Source: Mercurialis annua (Eukaryota; Streptophyta; Magnoliopsida; Malpighiales; Euphorbiaceae). From it: DNA of 64,000 bases. Positions within the stretch are counted from its first letter, which is position 1. Every line of letters starts with the position of its first letter. Positions 1 to 13,233 of this stretch are shown piece after piece. The notes under the pieces were generated by a model. That model did not search any database. It saw only the letters and a program-made list of their open reading frames with translations, and was not told the DNA's origin. Location of the stretch: contig NC_065574.1 in the NCBI RefSeq assembly GCF_937616625.2, forward strand, positions 1,860,001 through 1,924,000. Direction: 5' to 3'. A program made the position numbers and the translations under genes.

Positions 1-1604
1 ATTGGTGCATGTAATTATCAAAAAGGTATATCAATGTATTGATTCGTTTTGGTTTTTTCCTGGGGGGCTGTAAAATAAGATTGGAATTGACAGGTAAGAA
101 AATCAGTACATGCAAAAGTACATATTTGAAAGGTTGCAAACTTGCAATGCTTTGGAAAAAAACAGTATATACACTTTTCTATCTTAGTAAATGTATAGAA
201 ATGATATATGCTTCCAATCAGAAGCATTTTTACCCCTGTATACGAAGAATTCAAGGTTCCTGGTTCCAAATCTATTTTCATATTCTCAATTTAAAATCTT
301 GATGCTTATTATGCTATTTGCTAGACATTCTGTTAGCTGATGTTGCTGAGTCAAAAATGGCAGAACTCGAGTTGGTTTCTTGGATCGCAAGTTTACACAA
401 ACTGCTAAATATTGCTTAGTTGTAGGTTCCCGCAATATCAATGGTTGCTTCTTGACTTACCTTGGCTCAAATGGCCAAGATATTTTCAGAGTCCTCTTTT
501 AAGCGGAGAAGTTAAAATAGTAATGTTTGGTGATAATAGTGCGATATTGTTTTCATCGCTTTGATGGTGAATGTTTATCAATAATATTGAATATTACTTT
601 AATGGAGAAATAATACTGTGATCAAAGAATAAATTAAAATTGTGTATTCAAGAAGTTAAAAAGGAGAATATCAAACAAATAATCATAATTCAGATTTACA
701 TTTTTTAGCTGCGTCGATGAAACTCTTTCAATGTACAATAAGAACTCTGCGATCAATCTACTTTTCCAGTGATTATTTTAAATTATAAATCAACTATTTA
801 GTCTTTGAATGTATGGTGATTTTTCAACATTTGATTTTTTAGCTTGGTGATTCTTGGGGTTGAGTTGTGGCCATAAATTTTTCGTTCACATGGTGCAATT
901 ATCTCTTCTTTATCCCCTTCTGGCAAGTGCAACTCATTTCCCATCCAAAACATACATTATTTAGCAAAAACTGGCACATTTATTTTGTTCTCCAATAATC
1001 ACCTATGTTAAGTTTGTACTTATTTGTACTTGTTTATATGTGCATCAATGATATGCAAGGGTGTAAAAGTGAGTTGGGGGGTCGATATGTTATATCCCAT
1101 GTCGGCTTGTGAGACTTTGGACCATGTATTATGTTCCAAAAACTTGTATATTTTATTTACAATTGTAATATAAAAATGAACAAAGTATAAAGTGAATACT
1201 TAGGCTTTAGCTATTTCATAAATTATTATTTCAAACTAACCAACGACATAAGCTGCTAATATTGCTCTCCATGTTGAAATATCTATGTAAAAAACAAGAA
1301 ATATCTATAGCAAGCTGATAACACAATATTAGTCTACATTCATTGAAACTCACATTACATCAACAAAGAAGTTAAGGTGCCTTTTTATTCCACTAGTGAA
1401 ATACCTGGCACTGAACTCTCATTTTAATCAAGAAAAATTACACTGAAAAATGGAGAGGAAAAAAAAAGTCATCATTGACTAAAAACACCCCTCCATCAAA
1501 ACAAAACAAAACAAAACAAAAGAGACAGATTCATGTCTCATAGATTCAAAAACATATTAAACTGAACACTTCCAATTTTTACATATTCATTTTTCTATAG
1601 AAAA
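1..1604. other. AT-rich intergenic DNA, no gene recognised
   Basis: No convincing coding exon is seen on either strand. The only distinct item is a five-copy CAAAA microsatellite at 1497-1521. The stretch at roughly 340-500 is slightly less AT-rich and could be a decayed exon or a UTR of a gene outside the window, but I cannot assign it. Confidence 0.5.
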
Positions 1605-2049
1605 TTAGGCCTGGATTTCTTGACAGAGAGCTGCAAAAACATTACTATATACAAGAGATTGATCACGAGTGAAACTTGAGGTACCCGGAAGTTTATTTCG
1701 ACAAGACGAAAAATAAATCAATAAAGGTTCATTTTGCCCTTGAATTTGGAACAAAGGATCAAATAAGTCCAAGCTTTTTGAAAAAACCAAAGAACAAAAG
1801 AACAAAACACAACAAAAACCACAATTAAAACTAATAGTTTTTTGCTTCCTCGGCTCCAATTTATATATGATGCTTTAATCATTTTCTAACACCTCAACTA
1901 ACGGGTAAAATGAGCCGAATTAATCAATCTGTGGTGTTTTTGTCCAAAACCATGAGTTTGTTCTTAATTGATATTTTGTGCTAAATTGAGGGAGCTAAAT
2001 GAACCTTTGTTGAAAAATAAACCAAGTATGATTTTCTTCAAAAATATAG

Positions 2050-3415
2050 TTAAGGTGAGCTCCAAATGTTAGAGAAACTATCAGCAGCAAATGAGTTAGG
2101 ATCAAGAAAATCATCAACTCTCCAACCCGGAAGTGTCTCCAAATACTCCGAAATACTACTCGTCGAAATCGAACCATTGTCGTCGAAATTCGTATAAGCC
2201 GCATTAGATGATGGCGATGGAGACGGCGACGATGCTCTTTCGAGTGAAGAACAACTCAACATTTCATTAGAAAATGTTGGAGTTGCATTAACATTATTGT
2301 TGTAATGTTGTTGAATGTTTTTCTTAGTATTTTTCGTCGAGTCCGTGTAGCTATTGGAAGAAGATGATGTTTGTTGGTATATAGATGAAGAAGCCGAGAG
2401 TTTGACTCCTGTAAGAAGAAATCTATTGTGTTTTTTCGTGAGTTCATTTGCTTTGTGGATTGGAATGTCACATTCTCTGCAAAGAATTGCTCTATCTTCT
2501 TGGCAAAATAGAAAAGCTCTTCTTTCCTGGAATAATTAATTATCATAAAAAACATGTAAAAATCATTAAAAATACACCAATTCTTGCACAAAATGACCAA
2601 GAATGCCAATTAGAATGCCAAACTTTTTACGGTTACTCAACTATAAATTTTACAGAACGATTACCGCTGTTTTATTTGTTATATTTTGATAACTGTATTT
2701 TTTATTTTTACATCAACAACATATTATTAAAGCAGTTTAGTTTAAAAATTGCTTGCATGGAAACATAAAGTTGTGTAGTTATTTAATGTGTTTATTTTGG
2801 CATAAGTAATTTTATGTCTGAATTGCTATAATAACTTTCAGTTGATGTAAAAATAAAGATTCAGTTATGAAAATATAATGAATGAAACATTTATTTTATA
2901 TTTCGAAATTCAATGACATAACAAATAAAGATTCAGTTTAGAAATTCAATGATACTAAACTCATCAAGCTGATGCACATATTTTTGAAAAAGAATTAAAA
3001 ACTATGTTGCACCGAAATTTATCAAATCTTATATTTCGAAAAACAGAATACTATTAAAACTTAAAAAGAGCGGAAGAATTATGCTGCACGTAAACTTGTC
3101 AAGTCTCATATTTCGGAAAATATAAAGACTTCCGAAACTCTAAACTCTATATTCATATATAGCTTCTTTTTACAAACGTTTCTCCGGTGTTTCGAATAAT
3201 TCAAGACCGAGACTGATCAGAAAAAATACCTGACAGATATCGCAGAGAGGCGATTGTTTAGAAGAAGGATGAAGAAGAGAGAAGCGATGATGTTTACTAG
3301 CAAGCTTATTAGCATGATGAACATGGCGATCACAAGAATCACAAAGAGCAGCTTCATCAGCAGAACAAAAAACGGAGGCTTCTGATTGGTCACAGCCATC
3401 ACATTTGATCTTCAT
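2050..3415 (-). CDS. B-box zinc finger protein, BBX20-like (two B-boxes)
   Basis: Two exons on the minus strand: 3415-3230 (62 codons) and 2526-2050, giving 220 residues. The intron has GT (3229-3228) and AG (2528-2527) borders and is phase 0. B-box 1 (residues about 5-47) has the zinc-ligand pattern CDGC, CSAD, CDSC and HVHHANKLASKHHR. B-box 2 (about 58-105) begins CDICQ at the exon junction and continues FLFCQEDRAILCRECD. It is followed by FLLTGVKLSA, then a Ser/Asn-rich linker and the motif SISEYLETLPGWRVDDFLD near the C-terminus. In Arabidopsis this layout belongs to the BBX20-25 group, transcription cofactors in light, brassinosteroid and HY5/COP1 signalling in the nucleus; the ETLPGWRV motif is closest to BBX20 as I recall it. 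The protein ends about 13 residues after that motif, a shorter tail than BBX20 or BBX21. The region 1605-2049 is probably 3' UTR and downstream DNA. Confidence 0.9.
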
Positions 3416-3484
3416 AGTATCTTAAATGTTTATGATGATGATCTTAATCTTATTGGTTCATTTGAATGTGAACATTATTGCATT

Positions 3485-3494
3485 GTATATATAT
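3485..3494 (-). promoter_or_regulatory. Putative TATA box of the BBX gene
   Basis: The minus strand reads TTTTTATATATATAC about 75 nt upstream of the BBX start codon. This is a normal plant TATA position if the leader is about 40 nt long. Inferred from position and sequence only. Confidence 0.45.
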
Positions 3495-3499
3495 AAAAA

Positions 3500-6219
3500 G
3501 AGTGGAAAATATAGAAGAAAAAATGGAGGGGGAAGAGACAAAAGGGTTATGGGCAAAAGGATAAACAGCTAAGCTTTAAAGATCTTGAAAGTATCTGAAG
3601 ACTTTAAAGAGAAAGCTCTGGAATTTTGGATTTGATATTTAGATTTCCTATCTCTTTCTTTTCTTTATTTTTCAGTAAAGAAGAAAGAGCAAGTTGAGTT
3701 ATTTATTTCTCTATATATATTATATTTTAATGATTTTGTACAATAATATAATAAATCAGGCTCGATGGCGGAATCACTAAAAGTAGAGTAAACTTTAGTC
3801 CGGACTGTCGTTGAAAATGTCAAGAAAACGAAATAGAATCTATAGTGAATGTAGAGAGTTAGAGAGAGGTTAAATCCGAACTGCCGAGAGATCAATGGTG
3901 GAAGTGGAACCACATGAAACATGAACTAGGCTCTAGCCCGAGTTGTTGTTGAAACTTTTTGAAATTTTAAGAATAGGACATAATTTTATAGTGAAGACAG
4001 GGTTAGAAGTTAAATCAAGATTGCTGGAAAGTCGGAAAGAACTAAATATTTAGATGAAATCTAGCCCAATTTAAAAGAAAAAAGAAAATCGATTCCGCCA
4101 CTAATCATAGGTGGACTATGGTGGTACTAGAGGTTAACCTCGGGTTGAAACTAAATCTTGATTATGTTACTGTTGAATGGGTTACGATAAAGTGATAAGA
4201 GCTCCTTTCGCCTTAACTATAAATATTAATTATGAGTTTGAAAATAAAATCGTCTTAAAATGTTATATCAAACTCGGTCCGAATTAATAGAAACAGTGAC
4301 TCCAGATATGTAACTGTGACTATATAAAAAACAATACAATGAAAATATATTATATGGCAAGGTACCTTTCAATTTCGTCCTTATGCAGTGGTCAGTGATG
4401 AAAGATTTAGAGTATGGGACTTGACATTTAGCATTTATCTACTTATCTCTGAGCGACTCCAGTGTTCAAAATTATTTAGTATCCATTACCAGCACTTGAG
4501 AGAGGATATAAAGATCGATGGGACCAAAAGAAAGTGTCAGCTTGTGAGATCAACTAGCTACGGGTCTAATAGCGTCGAGTCCACAAACTGTCAAGTTTAA
4601 ATTCGACTCAACTCTATTTAAAGTTTGAAACTCGATTTGAACTCAGTTGAATTTTATTTTGGGAGTTCAACCTCGAATTAGGTAAAATAACTAAATTTTA
4701 AACTCGACTTGAGTTCGATTCGATTACCTATATAAAGAATTAAAACTTAGATTTTAGTATAAAAATAAAGGTATTATTGTAAATATATATAAGTATAAAG
4801 GGTACAAAAATAAATTAACTAAAATTCGATTAGACTCGCGATCCACCAAATCAAGCATTTTAAAACTTAGTCTATATTCGTTAGTTAACTTGAGCAGCTC
4901 GAACTCGGGCTCGAGTCGATACGAATCGAATCGGTTTCGAGTATTTATTGAGTCAATTCCTAGGTTACATCCATAAAATCAACTTTAAGAAATAGTTTTT
5001 TTGCCTTAATCGGGCCTATCTGGCTTGGTCTGAATTGTCAGGCAGTAATGTACCATAGAAAAAGCTAGTTTCCGTTGTTTCTGTTTTTTTAAGGGCTCTA
5101 TCAAAAGAACTCGGTATAAATAGTCCTAGCAAGCGATTCATAAAATATTGTTAAGAGAAGCGACCTGTAAGAAAAAAAAATTAACAGATGATTTTTTCAT
5201 ACCAATCATGGCGGAATTTTAAATATAATATTTTTGAAAAAGATTTGCGTCTAAGATCAACTTTGACTCGGGCGGGCACGTGCCGGCGGCCACAACCGCT
5301 GGTCGGAATTTTGGATTTTGATCCGATCTATAACTTTTCATAATTATAAACATGACTGGCATTGAAGATATAATAGGAGAAGTCTGAAGAACTAGAAACT
5401 TTGCCAACTCGATCTGATTAATATTCTCAGTATAGTCCAAAAGAGACCAAAATCTTAAAGACATACCCCACATTACAAGTTACTACACCTAGTTGCTAAG
5501 GTACCATCCAAACATTAATTTAGCAAACCCAATCAATTGGACCAATACCTTGCTTTTAATATTAATAAAAAAATATAAAACGTAATGAATAGAGCATTAA
5601 TAAAAAGTTATGGATTAGTTCAGAACAAATAAAATAAAATAAATTGTTTTGAAAGTGGTATATGATATGATGAGATAGTTAATTGCCAAAGCAGAATAAA
5701 CTTGTTTTTGTCGGGCTGCATATCTAAGATGATTGTGACAACAAATCTGAATTTCCTTCCAAATAATTAGAAAAAAAGAGATTAAATACTAAGTAAAGTA
5801 TGAAATTTTAACATAATTTGTAAACAAAATACAAACTTTAAAATTTACCTCTTCATAACGTTGTCGTTTCACTTCACTAATCAAAAAGAAAGTTGCCGAC
5901 AGGGATAACACTTATTTGGATAAAACTGAGTATTTCTTAAAACATTATAGCCTAGCGTGCCATGCTGACAAAATCAAACTGTTTTAAAATAATAGTTGGA
6001 AGGCAGTGAAATTATAAAATCGAGATATTATTATAAAATTATAAAAATTAAGTTAAATTATAACTATCCAAAAGACGAATTTCTTTTTTCTCAATTAGAT
6101 CAAATAAAAAAACTCTGCAATGGTGGGGTTTACTTAAATTGGACATTTTAGTTAGAAGATAAAGTGCAAGTTATTATCTATTTTAACAAAAAGGGAAGGA
6201 AGAGGAATATTATAATTTA
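3500..6219. other. Intergenic DNA with decayed repeats
   Basis: No gene is seen. Around 3770-3910 and 3920-4060 lie two diverged direct repeats sharing a tagtccGGact/ctagccCGagt core followed by TTGTTGAAA-like text, probably a decayed mobile element. Around 4570-4960 there is an AT-rich block whose two ends are rich in degenerate TCGAG/CTCGA words in both orientations, which looks like an old MITE with eroded terminal repeats. Boundaries of both are uncertain. Confidence 0.35.
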
Positions 6220-6602
6220 GATCTAATGGTAAAAAAAACCCAAATCTTTACGACTTGTTGCAATTATATCCAAATTTTTTAATTTTTGTAATAATATTCA
6301 AATTGCATTTTTTTTTTGTTGCAATAATATCCAAATTGCATTTTTTATAGCAATAATAGTCAAATTGATGGCTAAACTTGTTGTTTTCAATTAAAATATT
6401 AGGCTATTATTATGCTTTTGATGTAAAATAATATAGTAAAAGTCCCAAAAAATGGCAAAAAATTAAAAAAAAATACATAAAAAGTTTAATTTGGATATTA
6501 TTGCAACACAATAATGCAATTTGGATATTATTGTAAAAATTAAAAGATTTGGATATAATTGAAACAAGTCGTAAAAATTTAGATTTTTTTTACTATTAAG
6601 CC
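6220..6602. mobile_element. Foldback MITE, Mutator-like, with 9-bp TSD
   Basis: The two ends are long imperfect inverted repeats of over 100 bp; the left reads TAATGGTAAAAAAAACCC and the right, reverse-complemented, TTAATAGTAAAAAAAATCT, both continuing into an AAATCTTTACGACTTG-like segment. The element is flanked by the perfect 9-bp repeat TATAATTTA at 6211-6219 and 6603-6611. There is no coding capacity. A 9-bp target duplication with long terminal repeats points to a Mutator-type non-autonomous element. The termini resemble those of the element at 37312. Confidence 0.8.
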
Positions 6603-6611
6603 TATAATTTA

Positions 6612-7650
6612 AAAATTATTGTTTTCTTTAGTTCCAATCTCAGATGATAAGACCTTCCATCTATTTGTATGCTATACACAAACAAAGGGTCATGGGTCCT
6701 TCTACACAAACTGCCGATAATCATGTGGACACCCATTACACCTTTTATGTTAAAAGTGACATTTATATGTATATTTTAATGTTCACTTTAAGTTTTGTCA
6801 AAAACAAAAATAGGGACATTAAACATATAAAAACATACTTACATATGAAAAATTTAAAGAAATCATATAGCATTAATTATTTTTATACATGATCAAATAA
6901 CAGATAGGCTATGATAAAACTATCTAAATCCTCGTCTTCCTTCTCTATAGACAATTTTCTCTTCACTTCATTTATTAAAGAGTGGAAGGAGGTGATTTTC
7001 CAATATCAATAAAAAATCACTCTCTCTTCGTCCATAAAAATTTAGTTTTTTTATAAACTTAGGCTCTATTTTCATAAATTTACCCGTTTGATAATTTTTC
7101 GGGTATAAAGTTTTAGTGTTTTTTTACTTGAAAATTTATGTTTTATGCTTTTAAGGTGTGTTTTCTTAGATCTCTCAAAAATCTTCAGTGATTGTTCAAA
7201 CTTCATATAGTTAATTTTTTATAGATCTAAGATTTTTGGATGGATATTGTTTTAATTTTTTAGAATTTCATTGAAGATAGGGATTGGAAATACTAAGTTT
7301 CAACGGATCAAACGGATTGCTGGTCAAATCGAAAGGACAAATTGAAAATCCGTTTCAACGGAACTTCGCTCTCAAATCTCGTTCGGTTCTTTCATGCGGA
7401 ATCGATGTCTAGATTTGCCTAATTTCGATTTATTATTGGTTGGTATCTTGGATTATTTATTAATATTTTAGATCAAAATTGAAAAATTATATATTAATTT
7501 TTACTATATCATTGTTTAATTATAATTTACTCTTCATCAATGAATTCTACCTTTTAAAAAATTTATTTTTATATATGAACTACCTTACATCAATACAAGT
7601 TTCTAGTAAAATCTTCATCTTCCTTGAGTTATAAGATTTAGCCCAATCTA
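6612..7650. other. Intergenic DNA, nothing recognised
   Basis: AT-rich sequence between the MITE and the Helitron. I see no gene, RNA gene or clear repeat boundary. Confidence 0.4.
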
Positions 7651-8286
7651 TCTACTTCTACTATATATATATAAAGCAGGATGTTTTTTCCCATGGTTTG
7701 AGAGATTGACATTTGGCATGTTCCAATTGGTTTTCACATTTTATTCTTTCTAATATCTTTTCTTCTTTTTTATTCTTTCATTTATAATAGTATGTAAATG
7801 GAAACTAATTACATTAAATACTAATAATTATTTGTCTTTTAAGATTTTTTAAAAGGATCTTTTCATGCTAGATGAATCTGCAAAAGAAATGTCCCTCTAA
7901 TTTTACAACACCGAGTGTGTAATTCATTAAAAATTTAATAAATTATAGGTATAAAATTAAAATATATTTGACAATACTAACTAATATTCAATAATTTTTA
8001 TTTGTCAATAATCTTTCTTTCTAATTTTACTATATTAATTGATGATTTGTCAATTTTATTTATACACCAATTAATTTAATGGAAATTTGAAAGAAACAAA
8101 AACTGATATGAAAATAATTAATTGATAACATTTATTTTTGCTATGGAAACAATTCATAGTAATGATTTTCGGCAAAAACTTACGAAATGTCTTTTATCAC
8201 TAATAATGGTTGACTAATTATATGTTTGCCAACCTTTCTTTCTATTTATTTACTTCAAAACAATTAATTAAAAAAAAATTTACTTA

Positions 8287-10938
8287 TGTAATACCCCAAA
8301 ATATTTAAGTATTTAATTGGACCACGTGTCCAGTATTAAGTCGCTAGAATGGCGATATCAGAAAGATTTCCGAGAAATTAGGATAAATATTAAATTTTAG
8401 CAGGACGGACTCGAAAGGATTATTGTGAAAGATTTAATATTATATTTCAGTTCTAAAAGTTGGAATTAGAATTGGAAAAGAAAAATACTAAGAAAGTTGC
8501 AAAATAAAGTACAGGGACTAAAATGGTAATTTAACCATATAAAACCCGAAGGGATATTATTTCGCCAAGATCCGCGAAATGTTTTATAGTATATGTGGTA
8601 AAAGTTTTGGGTCAATCGGAGACCTTTTAAAATTTGGACGCGGATACGTTTTGGGCTAAATTGTCACTTTTGAGAAGTTTAAGGGCTAAAGTGTAAATTA
8701 GCCAATTAAGTCTCGAGAATAGTAATTAAAAGATTATTGACGGAAAATAATAATTTTGAGTTAGTATTATTTATATGAATATAAATAATACGAAAGTAAT
8801 TGAGTTAAAAGGGTAATTTAACCGTTTGGTTAAATTAGAAAGTTTAAAAGAGAAATGGTTTAAATTAAAGAAATGAAGGATTAAAACGGCAAATTTTCCA
8901 ACTCATTTATATGTTTCCTTAAGCATAAGGAAATGAGAAAAGGATCAGAAGAAATGATCCAGAGAAGAGAGAAAATGACGATCACCGTCGTTTCGCCGCC
9001 GTTTCGCCGTTTCTCGCCCAAATCGCGAGTTCTTTATATCGATTCGTTCAGAATTCGATTCTCTATCATCTCTAAGCTTCAAATCAAGGTAAGTTTGACG
9101 TTTTTATTATGAGAATTGATAAATAAGGGTTAATTCGTTTTAACGAATTAAACGAATCGTAATCGCGTTTCTATTGGCGTTTTTGATGATATTTGAGATG
9201 GTTATTAATGGAAATCGTGCTAGAATCGACTTTGGACGTTTAAGCACGTCGGAATTGGCCCGGGGAATGAACCCCGGGGCTGCACATCGGCAGTCGTTTG
9301 CTGCACGAACGTGCAGTACACGTTCGTGTAGCATATTGCACGAACGTGCAGTACACGTTCGTGTAGCAGACTGCACGAACGTGCAGCACACGTTCGTGTA
9401 GCAGACTGCACGAACGTGCAGCACACGTTCGTGTAGTACACTACACGAACGTGGAGCACACGAACGTGCAGTCCCTCGTTAGTAGGAATCGATGACTTTG
9501 GCTTCCAGAGCCGTGACGCGACGCGAAAACTTGATTACAAACAGTTTCAAGTCGCATAATCAATCACGATTCGATTGAATATCAAAACATAAACTAGGAC
9601 GTTTAAAAGAGAAGTGTGAATGAGAGATTATCAAAGTTAAGAATCGTATTAGAGATACGATTGTGTTAACCTAAGTTTATAACTTAGGAGTTTGAATACT
9701 AAGCCCACGTTTATGGATTAAACGTATAGGTAACTCGATTAAGTAGCTGACGTACCGACAAGCTACCAAGCCATTTAGCTGGAGAGGGCACGTGATTGGA
9801 CAACGCATGGAGCTTACGCTTGCGGGATTATAATAATGCAGTTTTGGATAGCGGTCACTGTGAGTGGCAATTTACTTTCGCGTATTATTAGTATAAAAGT
9901 TATTTTCATATATATATATATATACGTATATTGTTTATACGCATCGCATTATATACAATTGATTGGATGTTATATGTTTATTTAATTTCTATATGCGAGA
10001 ACTAGTATGCGATCCGAAGAAACTAGCTACCTATTGGGTGTCAATAGGCTGTGTGATCACCAGTATCGAGTCAGTCTAGTATGTTTGCATTGAGAAATGA
10101 CTTGACACAGCTGTGAGCTGTTGATGAATATGAAAGTTACGATTGGGCATATGATTTAGATACGCAGAGTGAACTCGGCTACGGTGTAGCCTGGAAGTCC
10201 CCGTATCTAGTGGCTGGGCCACCAGCGAGTTGGACTCGCAATTGATATTTACGATTGGGTTGAATAATATATGATTATTCAAGAGATGTGTCGCATGCTA
10301 GGATATTAGTTTCGTACGGATCAAATACATGTTTATATGTTTTATATTATTGTTTTCTTAAGATGCGATGTTAGATTTTTATATTAATACTGTTAGTAAC
10401 TTGCAAGCTCACTCAGTATTTTCCAAAATACTGACCCCCTCACAGTGTTTCCTTTCAGGTGACAGGAGTCGGATCAGACAGACCATCTCCTTTGTGTCGG
10501 CAGCCTTTTGGCTTACACAAAGTGCGAGTTTTTATAGAGCTGCAGTAGTCAGTAGGTGTCAGTATAAGGTGTATGATTCAATTTCAAACGGTATTTGAAA
10601 AATAAATTCTGATATAGTTTTATAAATAAGTTGCTTATAAAGATGGCGTTTTATCCGTTTGAATTGTGTACCAATTGCCTTAAGAGGAATTGGTTATGTT
10701 TGTGATCAGAAACAGGGCGGTGCTGGATATGAGATATCGCTCGGTAAGACCCTGGTTTCTAAGAATGTGTTCGCGAATGTTTTCAAAAAAGAAATACGAT
10801 GTTTTAATAAATGTATTATATATAGTAATATGTTTTAGTCGCGAAAAATTTATAACGGTTTTAGGCTTGCTACGGGTTTCGGAGCAACCACTCCCATTCC
10901 CTAGCGCCGGTCTCGGCTCAATAATTTGGGCCGTGACA
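8287..10938 (-). mobile_element. Solo LTR, copy 1 (2652 bp), nested in Helitron
   Basis: In its own (minus) orientation the unit starts TGTCACGGCCCAAATTATTG and ends TTTTGGGGTATTACA, the TGT...ACA termini of an LTR. It is flanked by the perfect 5-bp target duplication ACTTA (8282-8286 and 10939-10943). There is no internal domain, primer-binding site or protease/RT coding, so it is best read as a solo LTR left by LTR-LTR recombination. It matches the unit at 14149-16747 along most of its length, in the opposite orientation. Short reading frames inside are not conserved between copies. The superfamily cannot be fixed without an internal region; long LTRs of this kind are usual in Ty3-type elements. 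Confidence 0.85.
9301..9471. repeat. Tandem 35-bp hairpin array inside solo LTR copy 1
   Basis: Units start at 9301, 9336, 9371, 9406 and 9441, an exact 35-bp period. Each full unit holds one hairpin CTGCACG-AA-CGTGCAG and a second of the type TACACG-TT-CGTGTA. The last unit is partial and altered. It is CpG-rich compared with the AT-rich surroundings. Confidence 0.9.
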
Positions 10939-10943
10939 ACTTA

Positions 10944-13233
10944 TTCACTCTCTATTTTTTTTCTTTAATTGCTATAAACTTAAAAAAACTTCCATTTACA
11001 AATATCCAATTAATGCTAATATTGTATATATATGAAAGGTTTAATAATTTTTTAGTCTTCCAATTCATTAGTAGTATGTTTATAACCATAATTTAAAAAA
11101 GAATGAAAAAAGACATAAACGGGAGGCTTAAATTTTTAGTCTTCCAATTTATTAATAGTAAGTTTTATAATCATAGCTTAAAAAGGTATAATAAATTAGT
11201 AATAAATATATTGAAAACTTAAAAGGAATTTTACTATGTCATTAATGTTAAAATTCTTTTGATTTCTCCATAAATTACTATTATATATATATTCACATCT
11301 TTGTTCTTCTTCACTACTTTTCTTGTGAGTTTTAACATTTCAATTCTTTACTAGAAAGTGTTTTTAGATTTTTATAAACATCATGTTGTTAATTTTGCAG
11401 GTTCAATTTTTGATGAAATAAAGAGGTATTTATCTTGATTATTTAAATTTTTGTTAATCTATATGGATGTATAGAAACACTGTTTTAGATGTAGAATTTT
11501 AGAGTTTTTAAAGTGTTTCATATCCTAAAATTTAATAAGTTTTTGTGCAAAATTATATTTGAGATTTGTATACTCTTATTTAGTGATTGTAATTGCATCA
11601 TAATATATGTTAGTTTATTGATACTTTTTTTTTGCCGAAAGTTTACTGATACTTGAAAACTATCATTATGTGTAAATATTGATTTAGGTGGTCCTAGAGG
11701 TGGAAAAGGCACTAAAACCTCCAATCCGATTAAAAAATTGGATATATTATAGTGAAGATCTTCTTGGAAACACGAAGAAGTCTGACTCTGATCATTGATA
11801 TTTTTTAAATGTTATTGGTATTTTTTCATTTTTTTTGGTGAGTTACTTTTTTTTCCTACTTCATTAAAAATTAAAATTCTTTTGGTTTTCTTCATTATGA
11901 TTTATTATGCTAGCAATTTTCACTATTTGATGTACTATGAAAATATGTTTAGGTTAATTTATAACTAATGAAATAAAAAAAATTATTAGGTCTTTATTGT
12001 AGGTCTCAGTAAAGATTATTTTATTGTAATAAACTTATGTCATTGATTATTGTAGTACTTTTTTTATAAATATAATTATGTTAGCATATCCACAAAGAGT
12101 GGGAGGCAAAGAAAATCCGAGCGAAAAAAGCTTTTCACATTTGATCATATTATATTTTAAATATATTTAATTATACTAATATACATTTAATAAATTATTG
12201 TAAACTATTTAAATTATAATAAATCAATTTATGTTTAAATCTGTCAAATATTAAGATTTGCACTAATGATTTTATTTATCAAGTTGTCTATATTATTAAT
12301 TCATTAGTAAATATAAATATTTATAATAAATATAATTGCAAATCGCTAACATATATGATTAATTATATGTTTGATAATTTATATTTTTTCTCTTTTCTTT
12401 TCATTTTATTTGTCATTTTTCCATTTTAACACATGAAAAATATATTAAATGTGATAAGATTAATTTTCTTTTACATCCCTTTTTATCTTGAAAATATGAA
12501 ATAGTTAAATACGTAATTAATTTATATCTACCAAACTCATTTATATGAAGGATAAAAAAATTATAATATAAAAATAACATTTTTTTGAGACATCAAAAAG
12601 TGTAAAAGATGATAAATAAAATGGAATGGGTGGAGTATTAATTATTTCATAACAATTATCTTTCTTGCAATTTCCTAAACTATTCCACTAAATATAAATT
12701 TAAATTTTTATATTTATTAACCTTATTTATACACTAAACAAACATGAAAACATCTTCAAAAAACCAAACAAAATATGATTGCAAACCTTTATTTTATTTG
12801 GTAACCTTTATTTATCTAACTATTAATATTTTTTTATGTTTTTTTAAATTAATCCATTAATTATTAATTGAAATTCGTATAATTTTATAAAAAAATTTAT
12901 CTCTACACCTTCTCAGGTAAGGATTGTTTTTCCTTCAATGTAAAAAATATTGAGAATTTATAATTTTTTTAGTGTTGTGCATATTTTATTAATATAATAT
13001 AATTGTTTTTGATGATATCAATTTTTAATAAAACAAATAAGATATCTCATATTATTATCATTTTATTTATATGGATCTATAAAATTTTGTTTACTAATTA
13101 ATAAAATTATTTTTGAAAAAAAAAATAAATTTGTTGTAAAGAAAAGTCTAATGAATGAAGAAACAAATAACTAATTATCATTATTTCAATAGATATTTGT
13201 GAAACAATGATAAATAACTGTTTTAATAAAAAT
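10944..13233. other. Right arm of the Helitron, no gene
   Basis: Very AT-rich. I looked for captured gene fragments, which are common in plant Helitrons, and found no exon-like reading frame I could support. Confidence 0.4.

Noticed and set aside
340..545. Possible exon fragment near the left edge
   Set aside because: Short stretches are open but interrupted by stops, and no family could be recognised.
2256..2609. 117-codon frame on the minus strand over BBX exon 2
   Set aside because: It is out of frame with the conserved B-box 2 and runs through the intron acceptor.
9140..9471. Overlapping Cys/Thr-rich reading frames on both strands
   Set aside because: They are produced by the 35-bp hairpin array inside a solo LTR; 35 is not a multiple of three and the frames are not kept in LTR copy 2.
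9301..9471. Regular repeats resembling a CRISPR array
   Set aside because: The units are fully tandem with no unique spacers, in a plant LTR element, and no cas genes exist in a nuclear plant genome.
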